A stretch of 59,237 nt of DNA from JAQIBY01 sp051747965 (GCA_051747965.1 JBNJGS010000010.1:1-59237); one strand, 5' to 3'; positions 43,394 to 52,311 are shown, counted from the first letter of the stretch. The notes: generated from the letters alone by a model not told the origin. A program made the numbers and translations.

Positions 43394-44203
43394 ATGTTTG
43401 CATCTATTGAATGGACAGTAGATCCCGTGGCCTTCCAGCTTGGAGCCAGAGGGGTCAGGTGGTATGGCATTTTGCTGGCCACAGGTTTTTTGCTGGGATA
43501 TCTGATTTTCAGCCGGATTGCAAAAAAAGAAGGTCTGAAACAGGATTTGGTCGATCGCCTTGCCATCGCCGTGATCGCCGGTGTTGTCATTGGTCTTCGC
43601 CTTGGACACTGTCTGTTTTATAATCCGGATTACTATCTCAGCAATCCGGTTGAAATTCTTAAAGTCTGGGAAGGTGGCCTGGCAAGTCATGGTGGTGCCG
43701 CCGGTATTCTCATTGCTGTTTGGTTGTTCCATCTCAGGCACAAAAAACTGAGTTTTCTCTATATCATTGACAGGTTGGCTATTATTGCAGCTCTTGCCGG
43801 CGGTTTTGTCCGTATTGGAAACCTCATCAATCACGAAATCGTGGGTATACCAACAGAAGTGCCCTGGGCTTTTGTGTTTCACAGAGTGGATATGTTGCCA
43901 AGACATCCTACGCAACTCTATGAGGCAATTTTTTATCTGCTGATTTTTGCTGCTATGCTCAGCCTTTATTACAAAAAAGACTGGGGCAGGAGGGAAGGCC
44001 TGATAAGCGGATTTTTCTTTGTCGGTGTGTTTGCATTTCGCTTTTTTATAGAATTCACCAAAACAGTACAAGTGGAAACGGGTTCCTGGGATTTTCCCTT
44101 ACTGATGGGACAGTTGTTAAGTATCCCTTTTGTCCTGGTTGGTATCTGGCTGATGATAAGAGCAAAAAAGCGAAATAAACTCGAACTGCCGTTTCAGAAG
44201 TGA
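43394..44203 (+). CDS. lgt: prolipoprotein diacylglyceryl transferase
   Basis: Inner-membrane enzyme that transfers diacylglycerol from phosphatidylglycerol to the lipobox cysteine of prolipoproteins, the first step of lipoprotein maturation. It has 269 residues and seven hydrophobic segments. Conserved motifs are VRWYGILLATGF near 21, the HCLFY and GGLASHGGAAG stretch near 74-103, GFVRIGNLINHEIVG near 137-151, and RHPTQLYEA near 172. The FKBP lipoproteins in this window would be among its substrates. It follows the GH15 gene by 12 bases. Confidence 0.97.
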   Translation: MFASIEWTVDPVAFQLGARGVRWYGILLATGFLLGYLIFSRIAKKEGLKQDLVDRLAIAVIAGVVIGLRLGHCLFYNPDYYLSNPVEILKVWEGGLASHGGAAGILIAVWLFHLRHKKLSFLYIIDRLAIIAALAGGFVRIGNLINHEIVGIPTEVPWAFVFHRVDMLPRHPTQLYEAIFYLLIFAAMLSLYYKKDWGRREGLISGFFFVGVFAFRFFIEFTKTVQVETGSWDFPLLMGQLLSIPFVLVGIWLMIRAKKRNKLELPFQK

Positions 44204-44285
44204 TAAGGGTATCCTGATTTTCTGAGCGGGAACTAAACAAATTTAGTTTCCTGTTGTATCATTGGTAAACAATTCAAAAAAAACA

Positions 44286-45449
44286 ATGGAAAATTTTACA
44301 TTTTATAATCCTGTAAAAATCATATTTGGTAAAGGAAAAATTGCGAAAGTAAGTGATGAAATCCCGGAAAATGCCAAAGTTATGATGCTATATGGTGGAG
44401 GATCTATCAAAAAGAACGGAATTTACGATCAGGTGAAAGAAGCTTTGAAAGGACATGATGTGAGCGAATTCGGTGGAATTGAGGCCAATCCGGAATACGA
44501 AACCTTGATGAAAGCTGTGGAACAAATAAAGAAGGAGAATACAGATTTCCTGCTTGCTGTTGGTGGTGGTTCAGTAATTGACGGAACAAAGTTTATCGCT
44601 GCCGCAGCAAAATACCAGGGTGAGGATCCCTGGCATCTGCTGAGTCAGGGAGAAAAAGTAAAAAAAGCCCTCCCGCTTGGTACAGTGCTTACCCTGCCGG
44701 CAACCGGTTCTGAAATGAATGCCAATGCTGTTATCAGCAGAAAAAGCAGGAAAGAAAAACTCCCGTTTGGCCATCCACGTTTGTTCCCGGAATTTTCTGT
44801 TCTGGACCCTGAGGTAGTTTACAGCCTGCCCGGGCGACAAGTACGCAATGGCATTGTGGATGCCTTTGTACATACCATAGAACAATACCTTACCTACCCT
44901 GTGGATGCCAAAATTCAGGACAGATGGGCGGAAGGTGTTTTGCAGTCCCTGCTGGAAACCGGACCGGCTATAATGAAGAATCAAAAGAATTATAAGCATG
45001 CTGCCAACCTGATGTGGGAAGCTACCGTCGCACTCAATGGTATCCTGAAAGTTGGTATGCCGGAAGACTGGTCAACACATATGATCGGACATGAACTTAC
45101 CGCCCTGCATGGCATAGATCATGCTGAAACCCTTGCAATTGTATTGCCCGGTGTGATGCAGGAAATGCGGCATGAGAAATCAGAAAAAATCCTGCAGTAT
45201 GCCAACAGGGTGTGGAATGACTGTTGTGGTGAAAATGATGATACCACCATCAAAGATGCCATTGATAAAACTGAAAACTTTTTCCGGAGCCTGGGCATGA
45301 AAACACGTTTGTCTGAGCACGGTGTTGGTCCGGATACCATTCTTGAAATTGAAAAAAGATTTAGCAAAAGACCTGGATTTGATGCCCTTGGTGAAAGAGA
45401 AAATCTGAGTCCGGACAGAGTGAAGAAGTTGCTTGAAAGCCGGCTGTAA
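44286..45449 (+). CDS. yqhD: iron-containing alcohol dehydrogenase (YqhD/BdhA type)
   Basis: NAD(P)H-dependent aldehyde reductase of the butanol-dehydrogenase group, 387 residues, the same length as E. coli YqhD. The start MENFTFYNPVKIIFGKG is characteristic. Cofactor-binding GGGSVIDGTKF lies near 94, TLPATGSEMN near 137, and the metal-binding region includes VDAFVHTIEQYL near 194 and ALHGIDHAETLA near 273-284. ATG 44286 is chosen over TTG 44262 because homologues start there. In a hydrogen-producing fermenter it could serve as an electron sink or remove toxic aldehydes. A weak -7 box (TATCATTG, 44257-44264) precedes it. Confidence 0.92.
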   Translation: MENFTFYNPVKIIFGKGKIAKVSDEIPENAKVMMLYGGGSIKKNGIYDQVKEALKGHDVSEFGGIEANPEYETLMKAVEQIKKENTDFLLAVGGGSVIDGTKFIAAAAKYQGEDPWHLLSQGEKVKKALPLGTVLTLPATGSEMNANAVISRKSRKEKLPFGHPRLFPEFSVLDPEVVYSLPGRQVRNGIVDAFVHTIEQYLTYPVDAKIQDRWAEGVLQSLLETGPAIMKNQKNYKHAANLMWEATVALNGILKVGMPEDWSTHMIGHELTALHGIDHAETLAIVLPGVMQEMRHEKSEKILQYANRVWNDCCGENDDTTIKDAIDKTENFFRSLGMKTRLSEHGVGPDTILEIEKRFSKRPGFDALGERENLSPDRVKKLLESRL

Positions 45450-45470
45450 TTTGGGTTTTATTGATATGAG

Positions 45471-45504
45471 ATTGCCTTATTTCAAGTTTTAAGGTGTACT
45501 TTTG
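45471..45504 (+). promoter_or_regulatory. upstream promoter of the histidine kinase gene
   Basis: TACTTTTG (45497-45504) exactly matches TAnnTTTG, with ATTG (45471-45474) 22 bp before it. Confidence 0.5.
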
Positions 45505-45521
45505 CAGTTAATTGTAATATT

Positions 45522-45554
45522 ATTGTGAAGTAAAAATATTTTATACTACTTTAG
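45522..45554 (+). promoter_or_regulatory. downstream promoter of the histidine kinase gene
   Basis: TACTTTAG (45547-45554, one mismatch) with ATTG (45522-45525) 21 bp upstream. The ATG begins nine bases after the box, so this transcript would have almost no leader. Confidence 0.4.
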
Positions 45555-45563
45555 CAACGTAGT

Positions 45564-47621
45564 ATGAAAATAAAGTCAATACAAAATCTCGTTATCACCA
45601 TATGTTTGTTGTTTCAGGCTTATTTTGTATTTGCTGAACCTGTTTCTGAAAAGGCAAGCATACGTATAGAGGAGAAGTCCCTCGAGGACAATATTCTTGT
45701 GCTAAATGGCAAATGGGCATTTTACTGGCAGGAATTTGTGTCCCCAGAGATTTGTGGTAAACCGGAAATGCCGCCTCCTGATGCATATATGACTGTGCCT
45801 TCTGCATGGAACATGAAAAATGCAGATGGCAGGAATTACAGCCGCTTTGGGTATGCCAGCTATTATCTGCGATTGTATGTGCCTGAAAAACGAAAAGATT
45901 ACAGCCTGAAAATCCGTTCACAAAGTTCAGCATGGACATGTTTTGTGAATGGTAAGGAACTTACCGGGGTTGGCAGACTAGCCGATAATCCCGATGATGA
46001 GATTCCGGAATATGAAATGAAAATTGCCCGTCTTCCTGAACTCCGGATGTCCGGTGACGGACAGTATTATTACGATATCCTCTTCCATATATCAAATTAT
46101 ACCCATCACCTTGGAGGCATGTGGGATATTCTTGAATTTGGTGTTAAAGAAAAAGTGGCTAAGGATTATCATAAAACCATCTTTTGGAATATGCTGTTTG
46201 CCGGCGTATTTCTGATGATGATGATTTATCATCTTATGATGTACCTTCTCAAAAAAGATCACCGATCGTATTTGTACTTTTCTTTGTTTGTCTTTTTTGT
46301 CCTGATCAGAAGTCTGATTACTGAAGAAACTCTGATTAGATTTGCTTTCCCGGAAATGGGTTTTGAATCCCTTTACCGCCTGAGTTACTTTGCTACATTT
46401 TCTTTACTTATCTGTCTTTTATTATTTTTCAACAGAATTTTGCCCCGGGAAAATGTGAAAAGTGGATTGTACACGCTCCTGGGTTTATTATCCGTGATTC
46501 TGCTGATAATTCTATTCACACCAGTGCATGTTTTCACCTCCATGAATTTGATATTTCTGATCATTGCTCTGGTTTCTCTGGTGTATATCATATTTCATGT
46601 CATCGGCCTGGCCATATTCCGAAAAAGGCGGGGCATGGTTTTATTAATGATATCTGTTATACCCGGATTTGTCGGTTTTCTCAATGATGCCATGTATTCC
46701 CTGGAGATAATTCACACAGCCTTTGTTGCCCACATTGGTGCTTTATTTTTTGTCTTGATGCAGGCAGCATATCTTGCCAATGAATCCGTGTATGTTTATA
46801 AAAAAAACAAAGAGCTTGCCAATTCTCTGGAAGATGTGAATCAGAATCTTGAAAAAGTAGTTCTGGCAAGAACCAATGAGCTGACAGAAAAGCATCAGGC
46901 CCTGAAAGCAGAAAGCCAAAGGTTGCAGAAAAGCAATCAGGAGCTGAAAGAGTTGCAGGAATTTCAGGATCAAACCATTCGAATGATTGTGCACGACATG
47001 AAAGCACCAATCGGGGCAATCCTTCAATTGACAGAAGTTTCCGACATCACAGACGAAGAAATCAGGCCGGTAGTTTGTAATTCAGCTCATAAAATGCAGC
47101 AATTGATATTGAATCTGCTGGATGTTCATAAAATGCGCAACAACAAAATGACAATTAATTTGCAGCATAAATTGCCGTATAGTTCTATCATAGAAGCAGT
47201 GTCGCAAATAAAGTGGGCAGCTGACAAGAGGGGTGTCAGTATCAATATACGGCAAAATACCAGGGTGCATGCTTGCTTTGATGAAGCATTGTTACAGCGC
47301 GTTTTGCTAAATCTGATTGATAATGCGGTGAAATATTCCCGATCCGGTGGCGAGATCAATATTGAGATCAACAGATCGGAGTTTAACCTGTTTCAGGCTT
47401 TGGAGATCAGCATAGAAGATAATGGTCCGGGCATCAAAAAGGAAATTGCCGACAAATTGTTCCAGTCAGGTGTGAGTACCTCTGATACTTCTGATTCATA
47501 TGGTCTGGGATTGCATTTCTGTAAACTCGCTACACAGGCAATGCACGGGGACATCTCATTGGATTATACCTATACTGATGGCGCGCGCTTTGTGGTACTC
47601 TTGCCTTTGTTTTGTGATTAA
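45564..47621 (+). CDS. 7TM sensor histidine kinase (7TMR-DISM type)
   Basis: A 685-residue membrane kinase. A signal peptide (to about 24, ending FAEP) is followed by an extracytoplasmic beta-sandwich resembling carbohydrate-binding folds (LNGKWAFYWQEF ... WTCFVNGKE; about 40-195). Seven hydrophobic segments (about 210-410) and a coiled coil (415-470) come next. The HisKA domain has the phosphoacceptor His477 in VHDMKAP. The HATPase domain has N-box LIDNAVKYS, G1 EDNGPGI and G2 YGLGLHF. No response regulator gene is next to it, so it is an orphan kinase. The folded N-terminal part suggests sensing of a sugar or another periplasmic ligand. Confidence 0.92.
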   Translation: MKIKSIQNLVITICLLFQAYFVFAEPVSEKASIRIEEKSLEDNILVLNGKWAFYWQEFVSPEICGKPEMPPPDAYMTVPSAWNMKNADGRNYSRFGYASYYLRLYVPEKRKDYSLKIRSQSSAWTCFVNGKELTGVGRLADNPDDEIPEYEMKIARLPELRMSGDGQYYYDILFHISNYTHHLGGMWDILEFGVKEKVAKDYHKTIFWNMLFAGVFLMMMIYHLMMYLLKKDHRSYLYFSLFVFFVLIRSLITEETLIRFAFPEMGFESLYRLSYFATFSLLICLLLFFNRILPRENVKSGLYTLLGLLSVILLIILFTPVHVFTSMNLIFLIIALVSLVYIIFHVIGLAIFRKRRGMVLLMISVIPGFVGFLNDAMYSLEIIHTAFVAHIGALFFVLMQAAYLANESVYVYKKNKELANSLEDVNQNLEKVVLARTNELTEKHQALKAESQRLQKSNQELKELQEFQDQTIRMIVHDMKAPIGAILQLTEVSDITDEEIRPVVCNSAHKMQQLILNLLDVHKMRNNKMTINLQHKLPYSSIIEAVSQIKWAADKRGVSINIRQNTRVHACFDEALLQRVLLNLIDNAVKYSRSGGEINIEINRSEFNLFQALEISIEDNGPGIKKEIADKLFQSGVSTSDTSDSYGLGLHFCKLATQAMHGDISLDYTYTDGARFVVLLPLFCD

Positions 47622-48631
47622 TTCTCTGCAGGCTTATTCTCCCGGACATCCAATACCTCAATATTAAAAACCAAAGTAGCATAAGGTGGAACCGGACCTT
47701 CTTTGTATTGTCCGTAGGCCTGATCAAAGGGAATGATGAGGGTGAGTTTGCTTCCTTCCCTTACATCTGCAAGTCCTGTTTCTAAGCCGGGAATAACCTG
47801 TTCCTCAGACATGTTGAAAGTGAATGGCCTGCCATCTTTTTTGGTATCAGAAAAAGGCACATCATCAACAAAAAGACCAATGTAATGAATACTTACCCTG
47901 GAATGCGGTGTGATTTTCTCACCTTCTCCCTGCAGGTGAATTTGCCTGTATATTCCGCCTTGCAATAAGTCGGGTTCAAGATCATGATTGAGAATATACT
48001 TTCTGATGTCACTCTGTTCCTTTTTGCGCTTATCCTTGATTTTTAGCTCCTGTTCAGACTGATAAACATCTGCAGGAATGATTTTATCGATCTTTACAAA
48101 AAACCTGAGGGAGTCGCCTTTTTCAATAAAATCAGGTAGCCTGACGAGTTCACGGGTATATCTGAAAAATCCGGCAGCTTCAAGAATGAATTCTGCACTG
48201 TCCTTTTCATGCAATTGCAGCAGACCATAATAAATGCTCCCGGGATACCGTGGTTTTATCATCTGCATTTTAAAAGCCCCGGGAACTTCACCGGTGGTAA
48301 AAAGAAGACTGTCTTTGTGATAATAGTCCATGGACATTTGAAGTACATCACCAAATTCCGGATAAGGGTTTTCCGGATGATAGTCATGCACATGCATCCT
48401 TATCCCGTTTTTGAGCGTGCGGAAAAAGCGCTTAGATGAATCATCCGCCTCATTTTTTTCCGTGCTGTCTGATTTTATGCTGAGACTGTCTGTAGGGGGT
48501 GTTTTAATACTGTCTTTCTCGGACAGACTTTTCTCTGCATCATACCTGCTACTGTTTTTGCAGGCTATGCTGAACATGAGTAAAACAGCAAGTCCGGATA
48601 TTTGTATTGTCCGCTTATTTACTGACATCAA
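47618..48631 (-). CDS. double-domain FKBP-type peptidyl-prolyl isomerase, putative lipoprotein (first of three)
   Basis: A 337-residue protein with an N-terminal hydrophobic segment and a possible lipoprotein cysteine (SIACKNSS). A degenerate FKBP-like domain (about 70-190: GDVLQMSMDYYHKDSLLF ... KGDSLRFFVKIDKI) precedes a canonical FKBP domain at about 225-332. The latter has SIHYIGLFVDD, FNMSEEQVIPGLETGL, LIIPFDQAYG and ATLVFNIEVLDV. It would assist folding of proteins in the periplasm. It is last in the DHH-FKBP operon and its start overlaps the previous gene by 17 bases. Its stop overlaps the histidine kinase stop on the other strand. Confidence 0.88.
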   Translation of the reverse strand: MMSVNKRTIQISGLAVLLMFSIACKNSSRYDAEKSLSEKDSIKTPPTDSLSIKSDSTEKNEADDSSKRFFRTLKNGIRMHVHDYHPENPYPEFGDVLQMSMDYYHKDSLLFTTGEVPGAFKMQMIKPRYPGSIYYGLLQLHEKDSAEFILEAAGFFRYTRELVRLPDFIEKGDSLRFFVKIDKIIPADVYQSEQELKIKDKRKKEQSDIRKYILNHDLEPDLLQGGIYRQIHLQGEGEKITPHSRVSIHYIGLFVDDVPFSDTKKDGRPFTFNMSEEQVIPGLETGLADVREGSKLTLIIPFDQAYGQYKEGPVPPYATLVFNIEVLDVRENKPAEN

Positions 48632-49484
48632 TCAATTCGATTTCAAATATGAGTGTGGAATAAGGTAGAATATCTCCCTTGCCATTTTTTCCGTATGCAA
48701 GTTTTGAGGGAATAATCAGCCTGGCTTTTCCGCCTTCTTTAATTTGTTGCAGACCAAGCTCCCAGCCTTTGATAACAGAGCCTTCGCCAATGATAAATGT
48801 GAAGGGCTGTTTGCCAAGCGAGCTGTCAAAAGGTTCGCCACTGATGTATGTGCCTGTATAATGTACTGTCACTTCATCTCCCGGTTCAGGCATTTTGCCT
48901 GTGCCTTCTGTAAGGCTGATTACGTATAAACCTGAGCTGTCTGCCTTGCTTGTGGTGTTGGTTAGTTCCAGATAATTTTCAAGCAATTCCATTTCTTTTT
49001 CTTCCGAAACGTGCAGGTTTTCCACGATCTGATTTCCAAAATCATCTTTTTTAAGAATATTCTGCAATTTGACATGTACCCTGATGTCACTTTCAGGATC
49101 AATGTTTTCCGGAAGGTTTTCCTGCTGCATACTGAATTTCAGGAAATCATGGGCGTTGATTTTGAATGTTGCACTGTCTCCCACATGCATCATAGCCAGG
49201 GCTTCTTCAAAGCTGCCACCGGTGTGTGTCGGGCTTTTGACGGTTTGCATATAGGTGCGCTCCATCCCGCTGGTAGTAAACAGTACATCACCATCAGCCG
49301 TTTCATATGTCATGGATATAATGACAACATCACCGCGGGCAGGACGTTCCTGCTGGCTGTTTTTTTTATGAAATTTGTACTTCAGTCCATTATCGGCCTG
49401 CTCAAATCCATTGTCATTTCCCTGATTGCAGGCACTCAGCAGCAAGCTTGCCACTGCTGCGGTCATTAATGCTTTTTTTATCAT
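48615..49484 (-). CDS. double-domain FKBP-type peptidyl-prolyl isomerase, lipoprotein (second of three)
   Basis: A 289-residue lipoprotein; the lipobox LLSAC places Cys19 as the lipidated residue. It has the same plan as its neighbour at 47618. A degenerate N-terminal FKBP-like domain (about 45-150: GDVVIISMTYETADGDVLF, AMMHVGDSATFKI) is followed by a canonical FKBP domain (about 190-287). The latter has VTVHYTGTYISG, FIIGEGSVIKGWELGL, LIIPSKLAYG and STLIFEIELIDV. The aromatic and Tyr residues of the proline-binding pocket are present only in the second domain. It lies three bases after the third FKBP gene in the transcript. Confidence 0.9.
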   Translation of the reverse strand: MIKKALMTAAVASLLLSACNQGNDNGFEQADNGLKYKFHKKNSQQERPARGDVVIISMTYETADGDVLFTTSGMERTYMQTVKSPTHTGGSFEEALAMMHVGDSATFKINAHDFLKFSMQQENLPENIDPESDIRVHVKLQNILKKDDFGNQIVENLHVSEEKEMELLENYLELTNTTSKADSSGLYVISLTEGTGKMPEPGDEVTVHYTGTYISGEPFDSSLGKQPFTFIIGEGSVIKGWELGLQQIKEGGKARLIIPSKLAYGKNGKGDILPYSTLIFEIELIDVSK

Positions 49485-49487
49485 ATG

Positions 49488-50027
49488 CTAATCTTCTAAA
49501 TCTGTTAATTCTATGTGGTAAACCAAAGTAGCATCGCTGGGGATTTTATCACCATCACCGGGCATACCATAGCCCAGGTGGGGAGGTATGATCAATCTTG
49601 CTTTATCGCCGACACGCATCAAAAACAGAGCTTCTTCCAGGCCGGTTTCTATTTCAGCCCTGCCCATCTTTAGTGATTTGGGGCCTGTACTGTCGGATGT
49701 ATAGCAGTCGGTGCCGTCGAGAAGATCCAAATCATACCTGATAATGGCAATCTTGCCGGTATCAGTGCGGGGACCGTCACCTTCCTGGTAAACTTCATAG
49801 TAAAGCCCTGTGCCTGTGCGGGTCATATCCCAGTTGTGGCGGTCAATATATCCGCGGATGCGTAAATCCTGATCCCTGATTTTTCTCTGATTCCATTCCA
49901 TCATGGGGGTTTTGTACTCTTCTTTTATTTCATTCATGCTTTTTTGCTCGGGCTGGTTGTTGCGCTGGCAGGAAAACGATGATAACATGATGCTAAGCGG
50001 GATGAGTATGAGTATGAGTCTTTTCAT
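49488..50027 (-). CDS. GldI-like FKBP-type peptidyl-prolyl isomerase lipoprotein
   Basis: A 179-residue single-FKBP-domain protein. A hydrophobic leader ends in a putative lipoprotein cysteine (SSFSC, Cys20). A charged linker with DQDLRIRGYIDRHNWDM is followed by the FKBP core (IIRYDLDLLDG, AEIETGLEEAL, LIIPPHLGYGMPGDG, ATLVYHIELTDL). Gene order directly after a DHH phosphoesterase and the linker sequence resemble GldI of gliding Bacteroidota. Here GldI proteins assist the T9SS and gliding machinery, from family knowledge, and this genome does have T9SS cargo. It overlaps the DHH gene by ATGA. Confidence 0.85.
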   Translation of the reverse strand: MKRLILILIPLSIMLSSFSCQRNNQPEQKSMNEIKEEYKTPMMEWNQRKIRDQDLRIRGYIDRHNWDMTRTGTGLYYEVYQEGDGPRTDTGKIAIIRYDLDLLDGTDCYTSDSTGPKSLKMGRAEIETGLEEALFLMRVGDKARLIIPPHLGYGMPGDGDKIPSDATLVYHIELTDLED

Positions 50028-51052
50028 TCTTTTTCAATTTTTTCTGAATATTCTGACAATATATCAACGAATTTTTTGACAGTTTCTTGTATGCTCAGGT
50101 AAGATTCTCCACCCGCGGCATTGACATGCCCTCCGCCGTTAAAATGCCTGGCTGATACCTCATTTGCAGGAAAATTACCTGTGGAACGGAAGGATATCTT
50201 GACGTAATCGTCCTTTTCAAGAAAAAAAGCTGCGAAAACAGTGCCCTTAATTGATAGTGGATAGTTAACAAAGCCTTCAGTATCACCAGCCATGTAATTA
50301 AATCTTTCCTGCTCTTCCTTTGTTAAGACAATATATGCGGTTTTATAGGCTGGCAGCCACGTCATTTTGTCTTTTAGTGCATGTCCAAGGAAGCGCATCC
50401 TGTCATAGGAGTAATTGTTGTAAACACTTGCATGTATTGTGTCTTTATCAATCCCGATCCTGAGCAAGTCGGCTACTGTTTCAAAGGTTTCCGGCCTTGA
50501 TGAATTGTGGCTGAACCCACCCGTATCTGTCATAATACCGGCATACAGGCATTCTCCGGTGTCTTTGTCAAGATGCTTGTGCCAGCCGCATGCAATGATG
50601 AAACTGTATACCAGCTCTGAAGTGCTGCTTACTGCTGTTTCTGAAAGAATGTAGGTGGGGAAACTCTCGGGATTTGGATGGTGGTCAATCAACAGAACCG
50701 GACAGTGCAATTTCCTGATTTCCGGCTCAAGCCAGTCAGTACGGTTTAGTACATTGAAATCCAAAAGCATCAGAAAATCTGTTTCTTTCAGGCGATTGAT
50801 TGCCGCCTGTTTGTTTTCGCTGCCTATCATCACCTCATGCTGGTCTTTCATCCATTTCAGAAAATCGGGATAAGCATTGGGTGCAATCACCCGTACATCT
50901 TTTTTCAGCTTTTTCAGAAGTAAGTACATGCCCTGTGATGCTCCCAGTGCATCACCATCAGGGTTGTGATGCATAATGATGGTGATCCTGCCGGCTGATG
51001 TAATCTTCGCCTTGACCTCTTCAACCAGTTTTTCTGAAATAGTGTTTTCCAT
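50024..51052 (-). CDS. DHH-DHHA1 phosphoesterase (NrnA-like nanoRNase/pAp phosphatase)
   Basis: A 342-residue cytoplasmic enzyme. The DHH domain shows IIMHHNPDGDALGAS near 25-39, LLDFNVLNRTDW near 97 and the family motif LIDHHPNPE near 117. DTGGFSHNSSRPET lies near 172. The DHHA1 domain near the C-terminus has SFRSTGNFPANEVSARHFNGGGHVNAAGG. NrnA-type enzymes degrade very short RNA and 3'-phosphoadenosine-5'-phosphate; related members cleave cyclic dinucleotide products. It is first in the four-gene operon with the FKBP lipoproteins, with a good promoter 24 bases upstream. Confidence 0.93.
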   Translation of the reverse strand: MENTISEKLVEEVKAKITSAGRITIIMHHNPDGDALGASQGMYLLLKKLKKDVRVIAPNAYPDFLKWMKDQHEVMIGSENKQAAINRLKETDFLMLLDFNVLNRTDWLEPEIRKLHCPVLLIDHHPNPESFPTYILSETAVSSTSELVYSFIIACGWHKHLDKDTGECLYAGIMTDTGGFSHNSSRPETFETVADLLRIGIDKDTIHASVYNNYSYDRMRFLGHALKDKMTWLPAYKTAYIVLTKEEQERFNYMAGDTEGFVNYPLSIKGTVFAAFFLEKDDYVKISFRSTGNFPANEVSARHFNGGGHVNAAGGESYLSIQETVKKFVDILSEYSEKIEKE

Positions 51053-51075
51053 TTGGGGAATGATATGTTAATCAG

Positions 51076-51107
51076 CAAAGATAAGATGCTACATGCTGAT
51101 TTGCAAA
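51076..51107 (-). promoter_or_regulatory. promoter of the DHH-FKBP operon
   Basis: On the minus strand TATCTTTG (51076-51083) is an exact -7 box. TTTG (51104-51107) is the -33 box at 20 bp spacing, the best-matching promoter on this strand. Confidence 0.75.
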
Positions 51108-51179
51108 TGACTTCAGTCTGTTTGGTATGGTAATCTTAACCTAAATTGGTGACGGTCTTCTGTGTATGCTGCAATTCGG

Positions 51180-51470
51180 CTATTTGAGAATGACATCGCC
51201 GACAATTTCCCTGCCAAGGCTTTCATTGATGCGGTTTTTCAGCGTTTTCCTCTGTGCATTCAGCTCATAGCGTAATACTGAGGAACTGATGTGGGCATAC
51301 AATATATTTCCGCGAAAATACAGTTTGGTGGTGTGCCTGGCAGCACTGGGGCCCACAGCTTCAACCCAGGCTTTTCGTGCATGTAGCTTGTCCAGGTCAT
51401 TTTCCAGTCGGTACTGTGACTTGAATGAACGAATCACATCAGATAAACTTTGTGTTTTTTGTCTTCTCAT
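51180..51470 (-). CDS. DUF721 (DciA-like) protein
   Basis: A 96-residue protein beginning MRRQKTQSLSDVIRSF, a normal DUF721 start. The frame extends to 51518, but that extension is hydrophobic and not family-like. Conserved parts are WVEAVGPSAARHT near 35 and YAHISSSVLRYELNAQR near 60-76, then a short C-terminal helix. DUF721 members include DciA, the helicase loader that brings DnaB to the origin in bacteria without DnaC. Bacteroidota forms are short, as here. The function is inferred from the family. Confidence 0.85.
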   Translation of the reverse strand: MRRQKTQSLSDVIRSFKSQYRLENDLDKLHARKAWVEAVGPSAARHTTKLYFRGNILYAHISSSVLRYELNAQRKTLKNRINESLGREIVGDVILK

Positions 51471-51555
51471 CCTTAAGACCTTTTGTTTGCAAGTTAATAA
51501 AAACAATGCAGAATACAATCGTAATTCATGCCTCCGAAAGAAAGTAATTATGGAT

Positions 51556-52311
51556 TTATGAAATATCTATGCGCTTTATGACACTGAGTGTATGGCTGTA
51601 ATTTCTTGTTTCCGTATTAAAAATGCCGGAATGGTCAAGCAAATCTATGCGAACTCTTCCGCTTGCGTGGATGATGTGTTTCTCATCCAGGATAATGCCG
51701 GTGTGTATGATTTTACCTTTGTTGTTTTCAAAAAAAGCAATATCTCCGGGCCGTGCATCATGCCTGAAGCAGATGGTTTCTCCGATTTCTGCCTGTAGTG
51801 AAGCATCCCTTGGTATTGCTGTATTATGCATTCTGAAAACCACCTGAGTGAAGCCTGAGCAATCAATGCCGAATGCTGTTTTGCCACCCCAGAGGTAGCT
51901 TGAATTCAGGAATTTTTTACTGGTTTCTGTGATGTGGGAGCAAGGCGTGTCCTGCTTGTCTTTGAGGGTGAACTGCTTATTGCCGAGCCAAAACCTGCCC
52001 TGCCCGTCCGGTTTCGGGATTTTCGACCCGCCCGGTACCAGCCCCGTGCTGCCGTCGGGAAATTTAACCGTGCTGATGAGGCGTTGAAGTACAATCTGTT
52101 CCGGGATTTCCTCCCTGCTGTCTTCCGTGGACATCAATGCATCAATCCAACCTTCGTAATTGTCTTCCAAAGAACGAATGTACAGCCAGTTGCCCCTTTT
52201 TTGCATAATTTCATATGATTCTCCGAACATCAATTGTGTGACCTGTTCGCTGCGTTCGTTGGCTGTGGCACGAACCGGAATTAACCCCAATGCTGTAATA
52301 CCTTTTTTCAT
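51556..52311 (-). CDS. NlpC/P60 (C40) peptidase with SH3 domain
   Basis: A 251-residue enzyme. N-terminal SH3b-like domain(s) (PVRATANERSEQVTQL, NWLYIRSLEDNYEGWID; about 10-120) precede an NlpC/P60 cysteine peptidase. The catalytic Cys is in GIDCSGF near 152 and the His in IIHTGIIL near 204, with HIIHAS near 214 as the third polar site. There is no signal peptide, so it is probably cytoplasmic. That resembles YkfC-type gamma-glutamyl-diamino-acid peptidases, which recycle cell-wall peptides. It is a single gene with no clear promoter box. Confidence 0.92.
   Translation of the reverse strand: MKKGITALGLIPVRATANERSEQVTQLMFGESYEIMQKRGNWLYIRSLEDNYEGWIDALMSTEDSREEIPEQIVLQRLISTVKFPDGSTGLVPGGSKIPKPDGQGRFWLGNKQFTLKDKQDTPCSHITETSKKFLNSSYLWGGKTAFGIDCSGFTQVVFRMHNTAIPRDASLQAEIGETICFRHDARPGDIAFFENNKGKIIHTGIILDEKHIIHASGRVRIDLLDHSGIFNTETRNYSHTLSVIKRIDIS

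Noticed and set aside
43205..44071. 288-codon open frame on the minus strand
   Set aside because: Opposite the GH15 end and lgt; lgt motifs are unambiguous and the antisense product has no recognisable domain.
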